Source: Salinimonas marina (GTDB taxonomy: Bacteria > Pseudomonadota > Gammaproteobacteria > Enterobacterales > Alteromonadaceae). Taken from it: 64,000 nucleotides of DNA. The position numbers were made by a program, and so were the translations under genes. The notes below the pieces were generated by a model. It saw nothing but the letters and a program-made list of their open reading frames with translations. It did not search any database and was not told where the DNA came from. How positions within the stretch are numbered: the first letter of the stretch is position 1; each line of letters begins with the position of its first letter. Below, one piece after another: positions 30,722 to 40,215 of this stretch. The stretch is taken from assembly GCF_015644725.1 (NCBI RefSeq), contig NZ_CP064795.1:928501-992500 (forward strand). The letters run 5' to 3'.

Positions 30722-31804
30722 ATGTATGAAAGTTATTATGGGCTGGATTCTAAACCATTCCAGCTAACGCCAGATCCAGATTTTTTCTTCGCCAGTCGCT
30801 GGCACAAACGCGCGATGTCCTACTTACAGTACGGGCTGTCGCAGGCCGAAGGATTTATTGTCATCACCGGCGATATCGGGACCGGTAAAACCACCATTGC
30901 CAACAGCCTGGTAGCTGATATAGAAGATGACATTATGGTGGCGCACATTGTGACGCCTAAACTCAGCCCTGATGAGCTGGTAAAGATGGTGGCCTCGAAG
31001 TTCGGACTTGAGGTGGCAGGAAAAACTAAGGCCGACATATTAAAAGTGCTGGAAGTTTATCTGTATGATCTCAGCGCCACCGGGCGGCGGGCTTTATTAC
31101 TGGTTGACGAAGCGCAAAACCTGCCATTGGAGACTATTGAAGAGCTGCGTATGCTGTCTAACTTTCAGGAGTTCGGTAAACCGCTTTTACAAAGCTTTTT
31201 GCTGGGCCAGGAAGAGCTGCAGCCGATTCTGCGGGCGCCCAATATGGAACAGTTCCGCCAGCGTATTGTGGCGTCCTGTCACCTGGCACCGCTGACCCTG
31301 GAAGAAACCCGGGAGTATATTGAATTTCGCTTGCATCACGCTGGCTGGAGAGGCTCTGCGCTGTTTTCAGAAGAAGCATTCGCCCGCATTCACCACTTTA
31401 CCCGGGGTGTACCACGCAAAATCAATACGCTAATGGACCGTATTTTGTTATACGGATATTTAGAAGAACTGGAAACGCTGGATGAAAATTCGGTAGACAC
31501 GGTCATTAGTGAAGTCAGCGAAGAGATGTTCCTACCCGAACAAAACGGGGTAGAGCAGGGCGCTGAAGACGATGAAGAGTATGAGCCAGCGGTGGGGGCC
31601 AATGCTGAACATCGTCCCAAGAAAAAATTAATGACGCCAAATGGCAACGAAATTCAGGATGCCGAATACTATAAAGCCATGCTAAGCGAGTTAGTAGATG
31701 CGCTGGATGATGCCATTAGTCATAAAATCAAACTTACACAATACATCGATAAACTATTGAAGAAAAAATATCGAACTTATGTTCGTCTAAAAGAAGATGA
31801 TTAG
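30722..31804 (+). CDS. XrtA-system-associated ExeA-like AAA ATPase
   Basis: A 360-residue ATPase of the ExeA/GspA-like type that accompanies exosortase A exopolysaccharide loci (known as the PEP-CTERM-associated ATPase family). It starts MYESYYGLDSKPFQLTPDP. Walker A is GDIGTGKT (50-57) and Walker B is ALLLVDEAQ (124-132). Sensor-like FTRGVPRKINTLMDR follows. The C-terminal tail is acidic, then basic. Its exact role in export is not known. It is the left-most XrtA-type gene here, separated from the others by a 1-kb gap. Confidence 0.88.
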   Translation: MYESYYGLDSKPFQLTPDPDFFFASRWHKRAMSYLQYGLSQAEGFIVITGDIGTGKTTIANSLVADIEDDIMVAHIVTPKLSPDELVKMVASKFGLEVAGKTKADILKVLEVYLYDLSATGRRALLLVDEAQNLPLETIEELRMLSNFQEFGKPLLQSFLLGQEELQPILRAPNMEQFRQRIVASCHLAPLTLEETREYIEFRLHHAGWRGSALFSEEAFARIHHFTRGVPRKINTLMDRILLYGYLEELETLDENSVDTVISEVSEEMFLPEQNGVEQGAEDDEEYEPAVGANAEHRPKKKLMTPNGNEIQDAEYYKAMLSELVDALDDAISHKIKLTQYIDKLLKKKYRTYVRLKEDD

Positions 31805-31823
31805 TTAAAGCGTTTTGTTTTTT

Positions 31824-31868
31824 AAAAGCCAGCTTGTTTATGTAATTCACTATTCAGGCTGGTTTTTT
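31824..31868 (+). terminator. Probable terminator after the XrtA-associated ATPase gene
   Basis: An AAAAGCCAGC arm pairs with GCTGGTTTTTT across a loop of about 25 bases with one bulged G, then a T-run. It is weaker than the other terminators but well placed. Confidence 0.5.
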
Positions 31869-32054
31869 AATTTATAGCCTTAGTATTTAGCAATGAAAAG
31901 TATACAAAGGTATAAATAGGGACAAAGACAAACAGGATATTCGAATTAAGCAGGTAGGTAATACGGGACCTTTTTGTTAAAAAATAGGTCAATATTAAAC
32001 AATAGTTGTAAATGCGTATTTATACTGGATATTTTGTTTTGATTGATGGCATAA

Positions 32055-32147
32055 TGAAAACGCTAAAGAAGCTCATCGGATGAGCGCTTATAATAATAAC
32101 AATACCATATTCCACACATCGGCGAGCCTTTTGGCTCGCTTTTTTTT
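32055..32147 (+). ncRNA. Candidate orphan small RNA with intrinsic terminator
   Basis: A CATAAT box lies near 32051. A small hairpin GCTCAT-CGG-ATGAGC follows at about 32074. Then comes a textbook terminator: GCGAGCC (32122-32128), TTTT loop, GGCTCGC, eight T residues. No protein gene precedes the terminator, so it may end a short non-coding transcript of about 90 nt. Promoter evidence is weak, with no good -35 box, and no known small RNA was recognised. Confidence 0.3.
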
Positions 32148-32726
32148 GAAAGAAATACACCTCTTCGTCTCCAAACAGGTGTATCCCATTCCAAACACAA
32201 TTCCACACATACACATTGAATAAAAGCGCAAACATCCTGTTTGGCTTCTACTTACCATAGATAAAGCAACCCGTGTGCCATTTTTTTGGGTTAGCCCAAT
32301 TCCATGGTAATACATGAGTATGAGCCAGATAGAGGTCACGTGTTGAACAAATTTACCGCAAACTGTTGAAAGAGCACACTGCCGTACTGATGCTTTTATA
32401 TTTTGAACCGAAGATGCACGAGCAGTATTTTCATATCCACCTTGTAATAATTACAAAGTCGTAGATTATGTATAGATAAATCTATTTGGCTAGTCTTTAA
32501 TTATTAGCGGGTTTAGGAGCATACGCCCGCGCAATTACCGATAAATCTCTGTTTAAGCCGTTAATACACGTACTAAGGGACTGCCCCAAGCTATCGAACA
32601 GATAGCGGCCAGATGACCCTCAGCTGACTTTCAGATGACAAAAATTCATAAAATGGTACTAAACCGGTATTTAAGATAGTCATTTGATCGGCTAAAAAAT
32701 AAGCAATAAAAATAAGCACCAAAAAA

Positions 32727-32750
32727 AAGGCTTCCGGTTAAGGAAGCCTT
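32727..32750 (-). terminator. Rho-independent terminator after the sugar transferase gene
   Basis: In the minus-strand sense, the 9-bp stem AAGGCTTCC / GGAAGCCTT with a 6-base loop is followed by a long T-run, about 50 bp after the stop. Confidence 0.9.
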
Positions 32751-32801
32751 CAGTGTTTAGTCTGGTTTTAGCCACAGCGTTTTATTACGCTTAGCCGGTG
32801 G

Positions 32802-34214
32802 TTACCGGCCTTTACCAAACAACACGATTTCGACAGTACGAATCAGAATAAGAGTGTCGAGTAACATGCTTTGGTGCTTAACGTAATACAAATCAAATTT
32901 GAGCTTTTCCATAGAGTCTTCAACGCTTGCCCCGTAGGGGTAGTTAAGCTGCGCCCAGCCTGCCAGACCGGGTTTCACATTATGGCGCTGATTGTAATAG
33001 GGCACTTCACGTACCAGCTTTTCTACAAACTCCGGACGTTCAGGACGAGGGCCTATAAACGACATCTCACCTTTGAATACATTAAACAGCTGCGGAAGCT
33101 CATCAATGCGGTATTTACGAATGAAATGACCAATCCGCGTTACCCGGTCATCATCTTTGCTGGCCCACTTCGCGCCATCTTTTTCGGCATCAGGGCGCAT
33201 ACTGCGAAACTTGATGATCTTGAATAGCTTGCCATTAAGGCCTACGCGTTCCTGCTTATAGAATACCGAGGTGCCTGTACGACGACCATCATCAAGCCAG
33301 ATAATGGAGGCGGTAAGTAACATAAACGGCCAGGTAAACAGGAAGATAAACGCGGCCAGTACGGCATTAATCGTATAGTCCAGCGCATCACGAAGGTAGT
33401 TCTGGCTATGAAAGCCATTTGAATAAATGACCCAGCTTGGGTACATCAGATTCACTACGATCTGTCCGGTTTCCCGTTCCATAAAGTCGAGCAGATCAGT
33501 CACTTCAATGCCCCGCAGACGGCTTTCAAACAGGACTTCGATAGGCAGCGTCCCGCGGCGTTGATCACAGGCAATAACAATCTCTTCGATGTCATTGTCA
33601 GCAATAAACTGCTGGAAGTTCTCATCTACTTTCACATGGATGATTTCTTCGTGCTTGATACCTTCTTCGCGGTTATCACCGGGAATAGGAATAAAGCCGA
33701 CCAGGTCAAACGCGATACGGTCCACATCCCGGCGCATACGTTTTTCGATGATCGAGGCCCGTTCACCAGCACCTAACACGACAATCCGCACTTTGCCCAG
33801 ACCTAAAAGACCCAAACGATTGGTAAAATAACGAAACACCACTAAAGTAATAATAATGCTGGCTACGGCGGCCGGCAAAAAATAGGGGTGCATAGCTAAA
33901 TTATCAAAAAAGGCGCGACTGATAATTTCAACCAGAAAATAACTTAAGCCAACACTGACAAAAATACGGCGGATGATACCGCGAAAGGTTTCTCTGAGTT
34001 TGGCTTCGTATAGGCCGACTGACAAAGAGCACAATAAAATAGCAACGGTTAATAAACCTACATTAACTGCTAATTTTTCGATATGTGCTGATTTTGTTAG
34101 TTCCAACTGAACCAAAATGAAATGAGTAATGTAACCCATATACGCTATAAGTAATGCTTCAGTAACAACTAATATGTTGGAACGCTTACTTTGATTGTGC
34201 TTATTTAAAGCCAC
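32802..34214 (-). CDS. XrtA-system-associated polyprenyl-phosphate sugar-1-phosphate transferase
   Basis: This would start the exopolysaccharide repeat by moving a sugar-1-phosphate from UDP-sugar to undecaprenyl phosphate. The 470-residue protein has four N-terminal membrane helices (about 15-135), a Rossmann-like domain beginning VRIVVLGAGERA, a fifth helix (about 285), and the WcaJ/PssY-type catalytic domain. The latter includes YKQERVGLNGKLFKIIKFRS, RIDELPQLFNVFKGEMSF and GPRPERPEF. The layout matches the PEP-CTERM-associated sugar transferase family. It is divergent from the export-lipoprotein gene, with 153 bp between the starts. Confidence 0.93.
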   Translation of the reverse strand: MALNKHNQSKRSNILVVTEALLIAYMGYITHFILVQLELTKSAHIEKLAVNVGLLTVAILLCSLSVGLYEAKLRETFRGIIRRIFVSVGLSYFLVEIISRAFFDNLAMHPYFLPAAVASIIITLVVFRYFTNRLGLLGLGKVRIVVLGAGERASIIEKRMRRDVDRIAFDLVGFIPIPGDNREEGIKHEEIIHVKVDENFQQFIADNDIEEIVIACDQRRGTLPIEVLFESRLRGIEVTDLLDFMERETGQIVVNLMYPSWVIYSNGFHSQNYLRDALDYTINAVLAAFIFLFTWPFMLLTASIIWLDDGRRTGTSVFYKQERVGLNGKLFKIIKFRSMRPDAEKDGAKWASKDDDRVTRIGHFIRKYRIDELPQLFNVFKGEMSFIGPRPERPEFVEKLVREVPYYNQRHNVKPGLAGWAQLNYPYGASVEDSMEKLKFDLYYVKHQSMLLDTLILIRTVEIVLFGKGR

Positions 34215-34301
34215 TTATGGCCCCCTGATACTGCAACGTCGAAGTACATCATAAAGCTAATTATTGTAATAGACTACAAATGATGTTGGCATTATAGTGT
34301 T

Positions 34302-34319
34302 ATTTACCGTAGGGTAAAT
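34302..34319. promoter_or_regulatory. Inverted repeat in the divergent EPS promoter region
   Basis: ATTTACC-GTAG-GGTAAAT is a perfect 7-bp inverted repeat with a 4-base spacer, lying about 50 bp upstream of the export-lipoprotein start. TATAGT just upstream (34293-34298) could be a -10 box. It is a candidate operator for the EPS operon; the protein that binds it is unknown. Confidence 0.4.
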
Positions 34320-34367
34320 TATCTTATTAAAAAAAATTTCACCATAACGAGTTTGGGAAGATCTCTT

Positions 34368-35000
34368 ATGTCTAACTCTAAAAGCATTATTCCTGTTGTT
34401 CTTGGGGCGGCAGTAACCTTATTATACGGGTGCAGCAGTACTTCCGACTTGCCACAGGCGAAGACTCGCGCATCACAAACTTCAAATGTTGATAATTACC
34501 AGTACCTGATTGGTCCTGGTGATGCCCTCAATATTTTTGTTTGGCGTAACCCCGAAATCTCAGGTCAGTATACTGTGCGACCTGATGGCAAAGTAACCAC
34601 TTCTTTAGTCGAGGATATCGAAGTTGCTGGGCGTACCCCATCAACTCTGGCTCGTGAAATTGAAGAAAAGCTGTCTACGTTTATTAACAACCCGCGGGTT
34701 ACGGTAAGCGTTAACAACTTCCAGGGACCACTGGCCGAACAGGTCCGGGTCATTGGTGAAGCTGCGAACCCGCAGGCGATTAGCTATAAGCAAAACATGA
34801 CGTTGCTGGATCTGATGATCGCAGTAGGCGGACTGACAGAATTTGCTGATGGCAATAGCGCGAAGTTGGTTCGGGTTAAAAATGGCGAACAGCATACTCA
34901 TAACATCAATATTGACGACCTTATTCGCGACGGCGATATATCAGAAAATGTCGATATCCTTCCAGGTGATATTATTATCATCCCAGAGGCTTGGTTCTAG
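34368..35000 (+). CDS. XrtA-system polysaccharide export lipoprotein (Wza-like, short form)
   Basis: A 210-residue periplasmic/outer-membrane lipoprotein. Signal peptide with lipobox LLYGC (Cys22), a Poly_export domain (YLIGPGDALNIFVWRNPEISG to NPRVTVSVNNF), then one SLBB-type domain (VRVIGEAANPQAISY). It is much shorter than E. coli Wza (379 residues), which is usual for the PEP-CTERM-type exporter. ATG 34368 is chosen because GGGAAG precedes it at good spacing and the signal peptide starts there. First gene of an operon with the chain-length protein, tyrosine kinase and outer-membrane protein. Confidence 0.92.
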   Translation: MSNSKSIIPVVLGAAVTLLYGCSSTSDLPQAKTRASQTSNVDNYQYLIGPGDALNIFVWRNPEISGQYTVRPDGKVTTSLVEDIEVAGRTPSTLAREIEEKLSTFINNPRVTVSVNNFQGPLAEQVRVIGEAANPQAISYKQNMTLLDLMIAVGGLTEFADGNSAKLVRVKNGEQHTHNINIDDLIRDGDISENVDILPGDIIIIPEAWF

Positions 35001-35019
35001 TAGTAGCGGAACAAAATAA

Positions 35020-36585
35020 ATGCAGGATTTACAGCCATCGATTGCGCAGTTCTTTGATTTTCTCAAAGGAATATGGATAAAAAAGCGCATCATAATTATT
35101 TGTTCATGGATAATCTGTCCTATCGGATTCTTCTATGTAGCAACATTGCCTAACCAGTATGAATCTTCGGCGAAGGTGTACGTAGATACTGGTTCTCCAT
35201 TGCAACCTGTGCTCAAAGACATTGCTATTCAGTCTGATCCCAAACAAGAGATCAAGATGATGGCCAGAACGTTGTTGAGCCGGTCAAATCTGGAAACCAT
35301 CGCCAGGGAGAGCGATCTTGATATCACCACCACCAGCGATGCTGAGTTCAATGAACTCATCTCGCAGTTAAGTGATGATATTGAGCTGATCTATACTGGC
35401 GAAGACAATATCTATGACATTGCCTATACCAATGAAGAGCCCAATGCAGCGCAACGGGTGGTACAGGAAACACTGGAATTGTTTGTGGAGGGGTCGTTAG
35501 GCAACAACCGACGCGACACCGATACCGCCGGCCGATTTCTGGATGAGCAAATCGCTGATTATGAAAATCGTCTGGCCGAAGCGGAACAGCGTCTGGCTGC
35601 TTTTAAGCGCAAGTACAGCGAAATTTTGCCATTGTCTGGAACCTATTATGGTTCTTTGCAGGCGATGAAAAATGACCTGGAAGCTACCCGCTTAGAGATT
35701 CGTCAGACTCAGCAGCAGATCGACGCCATGAAGGCGCAGATCTCCAGTGGCAAAATGTCCGACAGTTTTGGGGTCAGAAACGAAGGCGAAAGCTCGTTGC
35801 AGACGCGTTACGACGACCGTATTAAGTCGCTTGAGGATCAACTCGACACCCTGACTTTGCGCTACACCGATCAGCATCCTGATGTTGTAGAAACAAAAGC
35901 TCTGCTGGCTAACCTTGAAGAAGCTCGCCAGGAAGAAATTGAGCAGTTTTTCAATGAGCAGGGTGATGACTCCGGTCAACCTGTTGGTGAGTACAACAGC
36001 CAGTTGTCACTTGATGTCAGCCGTCTGCAAAGCAACATCGCTTCGTTACAGGTTAAAGAAGAAGATCTGCAAAAGAAAATTGCTGATGTTGAATCGAAAA
36101 TTGACCTGGTGCCTCAGATTGAAGCTGAACAAGCTTCACTGAACCGCGATTACGGCATTACCAAAAAGCGCTACGAAGAATTGTTGTCCAGACGTGAGTC
36201 TTCCGACCTTTCCCGTCGGGCAGAAATCTCGGCTGAGGAATTTCAGTTCCGCATTATCGAGCCGCCTATGGTTCCAGTCAGCCCGGCTGGTCCTCAGCGT
36301 CTGATGCTGTATACACTGGTTCTGTTAGTAGGTTTTGGTGTCGGTATTGGTATTGCATTCCTGCTTAACCAGGTAGCACCGATACTGGTCAGAGCGCGGC
36401 AACTCAAAGAACTGGCCGACTATCCAATTTGGGGAACCGTTACGCACCTGGAGGTCGAACGTATTTCCAAAGTGAACAAAGGCAGAATTGTCGCCTTTAC
36501 CTTAAGTTCACTGGCGATAGTGGTGATTTACGGAGCACTGATGACCGCCGAATTATTAAATGTTAATTTCCAGAGTATGTTGTAA
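35020..36585 (+). CDS. XrtA-system chain-length determinant (Wzz/GumC-like)
   Basis: A 521-residue inner-membrane polysaccharide co-polymerase. Wzz domain with the first membrane helix at about 22-42 (IIIICSWIICPIGFFYVATL), then long periplasmic coiled coils (about 170-400, such as RLAEAEQRLAAFKRKYSE). The Pro-rich motif before the second helix is PPMVPVSPAGPQR, followed by a helix at about 430 and a third hydrophobic segment near the C-terminus. It sets the length of the exported polymer together with the kinase encoded next. Its stop overlaps the kinase start by one base. Confidence 0.93.
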   Translation: MQDLQPSIAQFFDFLKGIWIKKRIIIICSWIICPIGFFYVATLPNQYESSAKVYVDTGSPLQPVLKDIAIQSDPKQEIKMMARTLLSRSNLETIARESDLDITTTSDAEFNELISQLSDDIELIYTGEDNIYDIAYTNEEPNAAQRVVQETLELFVEGSLGNNRRDTDTAGRFLDEQIADYENRLAEAEQRLAAFKRKYSEILPLSGTYYGSLQAMKNDLEATRLEIRQTQQQIDAMKAQISSGKMSDSFGVRNEGESSLQTRYDDRIKSLEDQLDTLTLRYTDQHPDVVETKALLANLEEARQEEIEQFFNEQGDDSGQPVGEYNSQLSLDVSRLQSNIASLQVKEEDLQKKIADVESKIDLVPQIEAEQASLNRDYGITKKRYEELLSRRESSDLSRRAEISAEEFQFRIIEPPMVPVSPAGPQRLMLYTLVLLVGFGVGIGIAFLLNQVAPILVRARQLKELADYPIWGTVTHLEVERISKVNKGRIVAFTLSSLAIVVIYGALMTAELLNVNFQSML

Positions 36586-37484
36586 TGAGTAATACCATTG
36601 AAAAAGCACTGCAGCGTCGCCGCGAAGCGGCCGCTGCAGAAAACGCCAAAAATGAGAAGCAACCTACGCCTGGTGCCGCCACGACGAAACGCCGAAGAAC
36701 GGCTCCTGCGCGGGGACCGGAAACCCAGGTTACCCCGTTTGATATTAATATCGAACGGCTTGAAGCCAATGGCCATGTTTCGGTTACTGGGCAACGTCGC
36801 GGTATTAACGAAGAATATCGGGAAATTAAGCGTAAGCTATTGGCTAATGCCTTTGGTCCTTTGGCTTCTACGCTTAAAAATAGCAATATCATCATGGTAA
36901 CCAGTGGTCGTGCTTCAGAAGGTAAAACTTTTACGGCGACAAACCTGGCGCTCAGTATTGCGGCCGAACAGGACAAGACGGTGTTGCTGGTCGATGCCGA
37001 TGTACTTAAACCCAATGTTCTTAATACCCTGGGGCTGGAAAGACGTCGCGGTATCATGGAATACCTGACCGGCGAAGTCGATGATATCGCCGAGGTGTTG
37101 TATCCCACGAACATTGATAAATTAAAGATTATTCCGGCCGGGCGTACCCACCACCTGAGTACAGAATTGCTGGCTAGCCAGAAGATGCACGAAACTGTGG
37201 ACGAGTTCGCTAACCGTTATCCTGACCGGATAGTGATTATAGATACACCTCCGCTAATTGGTATCACCGAGAGCGCGGTGTTGGCAAACTTTGCTGGTCA
37301 GGCTGTGGTGGTGGTTGAAGAAGGCCGCTCCAAGCTTTCTGATATCCGCTTAAGCACAGAGCGTCTTAACCCGAACATGGCTATCGGGTTTGTGGTAAAC
37401 AAAGTAGTGAATAAGGACGCTAACGACCCGGGCTACTATGGATATTACTATGCAGAAGACGAAGAAAAGGCTAATGAAGCATAA
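36585..37484 (+). CDS. XrtA-system tyrosine autokinase
   Basis: A 299-residue cytoplasmic BY-kinase. Walker A GRASEGKT (108-115), Walker A' VLLVDADVLKPN, Walker B-like IVIIDTPPL and a C-terminal tyrosine cluster (GYYGYYY) that is the usual autophosphorylation site. The kinase works with the Wzz-like protein to control polymer assembly. The N-terminal about 50 residues are basic and Ala-rich, probably a flexible linker. The gene overlaps the chain-length gene by 1 base, and the following gene starts inside its 3' end. Confidence 0.93.
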   Translation: MSNTIEKALQRRREAAAAENAKNEKQPTPGAATTKRRRTAPARGPETQVTPFDINIERLEANGHVSVTGQRRGINEEYREIKRKLLANAFGPLASTLKNSNIIMVTSGRASEGKTFTATNLALSIAAEQDKTVLLVDADVLKPNVLNTLGLERRRGIMEYLTGEVDDIAEVLYPTNIDKLKIIPAGRTHHLSTELLASQKMHETVDEFANRYPDRIVIIDTPPLIGITESAVLANFAGQAVVVVEEGRSKLSDIRLSTERLNPNMAIGFVVNKVVNKDANDPGYYGYYYAEDEEKANEA

Positions 37485-39108
37485 GTTTGCTATTTCAAAG
37501 TTAGCTGCTTTTACAACGCTGTCGCTGAGCACTGCAGGTGCTCACGCGGGCGATCTGACCTTACAGCCGAAAGTAACCTCACAGGCTATTTTTCAGCAGC
37601 TTGATTCCGATACCCGAGGTGATCGGGATTTGACCACGCTGCAAATTGAGCCGTCGTTACGGGCGCTGTACAACAGCCGTAAGGCCACAGTCTCAGTAAC
37701 AGGCACCGGCACCTACCTTGATCGGGAAGCTCAGGCCGGCTCCGATAAAGACAGTTATCTGGAATATCGTTACGACGCTGAGTTTCGAGCGATAGAGCGC
37801 TTGCTGACCTTACAGGCCAGGGGCAGTTCAACCTACAGAAATGCCAATACCAACAACTTCTTACTGTCAGACTTTTTGGTTAACTCCAACGACTTAACCC
37901 GTACTGAATCTAATACCGTTAGTGCCAGTACTGATTTGAGTCGGGGGGCCTGGATTGCTGGCACTGGTACCGTGGCCTATTCAAAAGTTCGTACTGAAGA
38001 AAATGAATTTGCCGGCGCCAACAATAGCCGTCTGAACAATGACACTATTTCGGTAAATGGTCACTTGTTTAACGGCGATGCTGCACGAACATTTGCCTGG
38101 GATGTTACCGGCGACTACAGTGATACCGATCGTACCTCGTCAGCTCAGCGTGACTTTGAAAGTTATAATGTGAATGGCTTTGTCGACAAGCAGGTTTATG
38201 GCGACTGGGCGTTTCGGGTTTCAGGGCAAAGCGAGTCACATAGTTTTGGCTCAGTAAATGATGAATTTGCGCAAGAGCGTGAATTTGACAGTGTGGGCGC
38301 GGGTATTGCCTATCGGCAAAGCGGCTCTCGGTATGTGGCCATAACGGCCAATAAAGCCAGTTCTTCGAACGAAGACAATGATGGCGATGTTTATCCGGGT
38401 GTTGAAGTCGATTGGGCGTTTACTTCCCGTACCAGTTTGTTCGCTCGTTATGGCAAACGCTTTTACGGCGATGCCGCCACCGTGCGCTTCGAGCATGCTG
38501 CTAAGCGGATCCGCACCTCACTGGTTTACAACGAAGACGTCAGCAATTTTTCGCAGTTGTTGTCCAGCGAGTCTAATGCCGCGGTCTTTGTTTGCCCGGG
38601 CAGCTTTTTATCGGCCCTGTGCTTTCAGCCTTCAGGCTCCGGCTACGATCTTCAGGCCGGCGAGCAGCTGGTTCAGTTAGGTGAAGACAACAACGCTTTG
38701 GAAGACGATGTTATCTTGCGCAAAAATGGTAAGTTTCAAGTTTCCTATCAATCTCGCAAACTTCGTGTAGGGGTGTTTGCCCAATACAGTGATGATGATT
38801 ATCTGGCGCAGGATCGGGTAAGAACCACTAAAACAGTAGGGTTGAACGCAGATTACCGGGTAGGGGCATTTACCAACTTTAATACATCATTAAGCTTTGC
38901 CAATATTGATCGTACTACCGAAGACGGCCGTTCCGGCGATGGCGAAAACACTCGATTTTCGATGGGGCTGAACCGCCAGTTTTCGCGTTACTTTAATCTG
39001 AATATTGGTTATTCGTATATTGATAGCACCGGCGATATCCAGACCGGTGTGTTTGGCAGTAATTATACTGACCAGCGCATCACGTTAGGGGTGGTTTATC
39101 AGTATTAG
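37474..39108 (+). CDS. XrtA-system-associated outer membrane protein (TIGR03016-like)
   Basis: A 544-residue predicted outer-membrane beta-barrel. The signal peptide is MKHKFAISKLAAFTTLSLSTAGAHA. The body is rich in alternating beta-strands with repeated Asp/Asn turns and ends with GVVYQY. Proteins of this kind sit next to the tyrosine kinase in PEP-CTERM loci; they may form the outer-membrane pore or anchor for the polymer. I chose ATG 37474 (AAAAGG just upstream) over 37438, because the signal peptide then starts cleanly. A terminator follows. Confidence 0.85.
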   Translation: MKHKFAISKLAAFTTLSLSTAGAHAGDLTLQPKVTSQAIFQQLDSDTRGDRDLTTLQIEPSLRALYNSRKATVSVTGTGTYLDREAQAGSDKDSYLEYRYDAEFRAIERLLTLQARGSSTYRNANTNNFLLSDFLVNSNDLTRTESNTVSASTDLSRGAWIAGTGTVAYSKVRTEENEFAGANNSRLNNDTISVNGHLFNGDAARTFAWDVTGDYSDTDRTSSAQRDFESYNVNGFVDKQVYGDWAFRVSGQSESHSFGSVNDEFAQEREFDSVGAGIAYRQSGSRYVAITANKASSSNEDNDGDVYPGVEVDWAFTSRTSLFARYGKRFYGDAATVRFEHAAKRIRTSLVYNEDVSNFSQLLSSESNAAVFVCPGSFLSALCFQPSGSGYDLQAGEQLVQLGEDNNALEDDVILRKNGKFQVSYQSRKLRVGVFAQYSDDDYLAQDRVRTTKTVGLNADYRVGAFTNFNTSLSFANIDRTTEDGRSGDGENTRFSMGLNRQFSRYFNLNIGYSYIDSTGDIQTGVFGSNYTDQRITLGVVYQY

Positions 39109-39140
39109 ACTGGTCCGGGTATTGTGATTTAACTATTAAA

Positions 39141-39165
39141 AAGCCAGCAATTTGCTGGCTTTTTT
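39141..39165 (+). terminator. Rho-independent terminator after the export operon
   Basis: AAGCCAGC pairs with GCTGGCTT around an AATTT loop, followed by a T-run. The A-run on the 5' side means it could also work for the minus strand. Confidence 0.9.
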
Positions 39166-39234
39166 GTGGTTGATTCAAAGCAGTTTAGCAGCTTGATGAA
39201 TCTCATTGTCGGGCTGCTGTGGCAAAACCGGCGG

Positions 39235-40215
39235 TTATTGATGGCTTCGCAGCTTTTCCAGCCAGGACGTATAGCGAACCGCCGTATTCAGGCTGGCCGG
39301 CAAACTCAGGCGGGGTATGGTGAAAGGCTTTTTAGCAGCGGTTTCACTAATAAAATAACCCGGTTCAGAGGTAAGTGCGCCGATGAATCCGGCGTCTTTC
39401 ACGGCCTCGATACCGCGTAAGTCAAAGTCTTCGTTCATTCCTACCGGATAACAGAATACCCGGGAAGGCCGGGACAGTTGCGCATGCAAAATACGTTTAC
39501 TGCGTTCCAGTTCTTCACCTATATCTTCACGGGTCAGCGTTGCCAACGGGCTGTGCGAACAGGTATGCGAGCCTACGGTTAATCCCTGTTGCTCCAGCTC
39601 TCGCAATCGCTCCCAGTTGGTGGGGGTGAAATGCTGACTATTAATCGGGGTGTCTGCGCACAGGGTTTCCTTCAGCGCCGCTACAAAGGTCTGGCGAGCG
39701 TTCTTTTCCAGACGTTTTGCATGCAGCGACAGGTAGCGACGAATATAGCGACGATCGGTAAGTGATAACCACTTTTCCCCAGGTACGCCAAGCTGAGCCG
39801 CATCCAGGGAGTTGTGGCGGGTTGAAAGGACCGTGGTGGTAATCTGCGCATCCCAGGGCAGGCTCTCACCTTCAATCAGATCCGTGATAACAAACAATGT
39901 CGGTTTAGCGTGATATTTAAGCAGTAGCGGGATGAGCAATTCAGTCTGGTCTTCGTAGCCGTCATCCACGGTAAAACAGATATAGTTTTTGGCCGGGTTA
40001 AGAGAGTTTCCAGACGTCAGCAGCTCATCAATACTAATAAACTGACACCCATGGCGGGTAAGCAGTTGTAGCAGCGCTTCCAACATTTCCAGATCAACCC
40101 CGTTCAGGCCATGAGGGCCTGCGGGGCGGTGCAATGTAAAAATACAGACATGCTGACTCAATGCTTTATTCAGCATCCAGTTCAGTCCATGATTAAGATA
40201 AAGCGAGTGTATCAA
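39235..40215 (-). CDS. Polysaccharide deacetylase (NodB-homology) family protein
   Basis: A 326-residue NodB-fold protein. The metal-binding Asp pair is in FTVDDGYED (near residue 88) and the histidine pair is in GSHTCSHSPL (HxxxH). These are typical of carbohydrate esterase family 4 enzymes, which remove N-acetyl groups from polysaccharide. No signal peptide is evident, though the N-terminus (MIHSLYLNHGLNWMLNKAL) is moderately hydrophobic. It is convergent with the export operon and distinct in sequence from the XrtA-type deacetylase at 40684. Confidence 0.82.
   Translation of the reverse strand: MIHSLYLNHGLNWMLNKALSQHVCIFTLHRPAGPHGLNGVDLEMLEALLQLLTRHGCQFISIDELLTSGNSLNPAKNYICFTVDDGYEDQTELLIPLLLKYHAKPTLFVITDLIEGESLPWDAQITTTVLSTRHNSLDAAQLGVPGEKWLSLTDRRYIRRYLSLHAKRLEKNARQTFVAALKETLCADTPINSQHFTPTNWERLRELEQQGLTVGSHTCSHSPLATLTREDIGEELERSKRILHAQLSRPSRVFCYPVGMNEDFDLRGIEAVKDAGFIGALTSEPGYFISETAAKKPFTIPRLSLPASLNTAVRYTSWLEKLRSHQ

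Larger units (their letters stand above)
31805..32801. other. About 1 kb A+T-rich intergenic region
   Basis: No frame here resembles a protein. The region contains a terminator for the ATPase gene (about 31824-31868), a strong plus-strand terminator at 32122-32147 that no gene uses, and a minus-strand terminator at 32727-32750 for the sugar transferase. It is visibly richer in A and T than the flanks. A small RNA gene is possible (next entry); otherwise I see nothing. Confidence 0.6.

Noticed and set aside
32020..32339. Two overlapping minus-strand frames in the 1-kb gap
   Set aside because: They cross a strong plus-strand terminator, have no ribosome site, and look like random A+T-rich frames.
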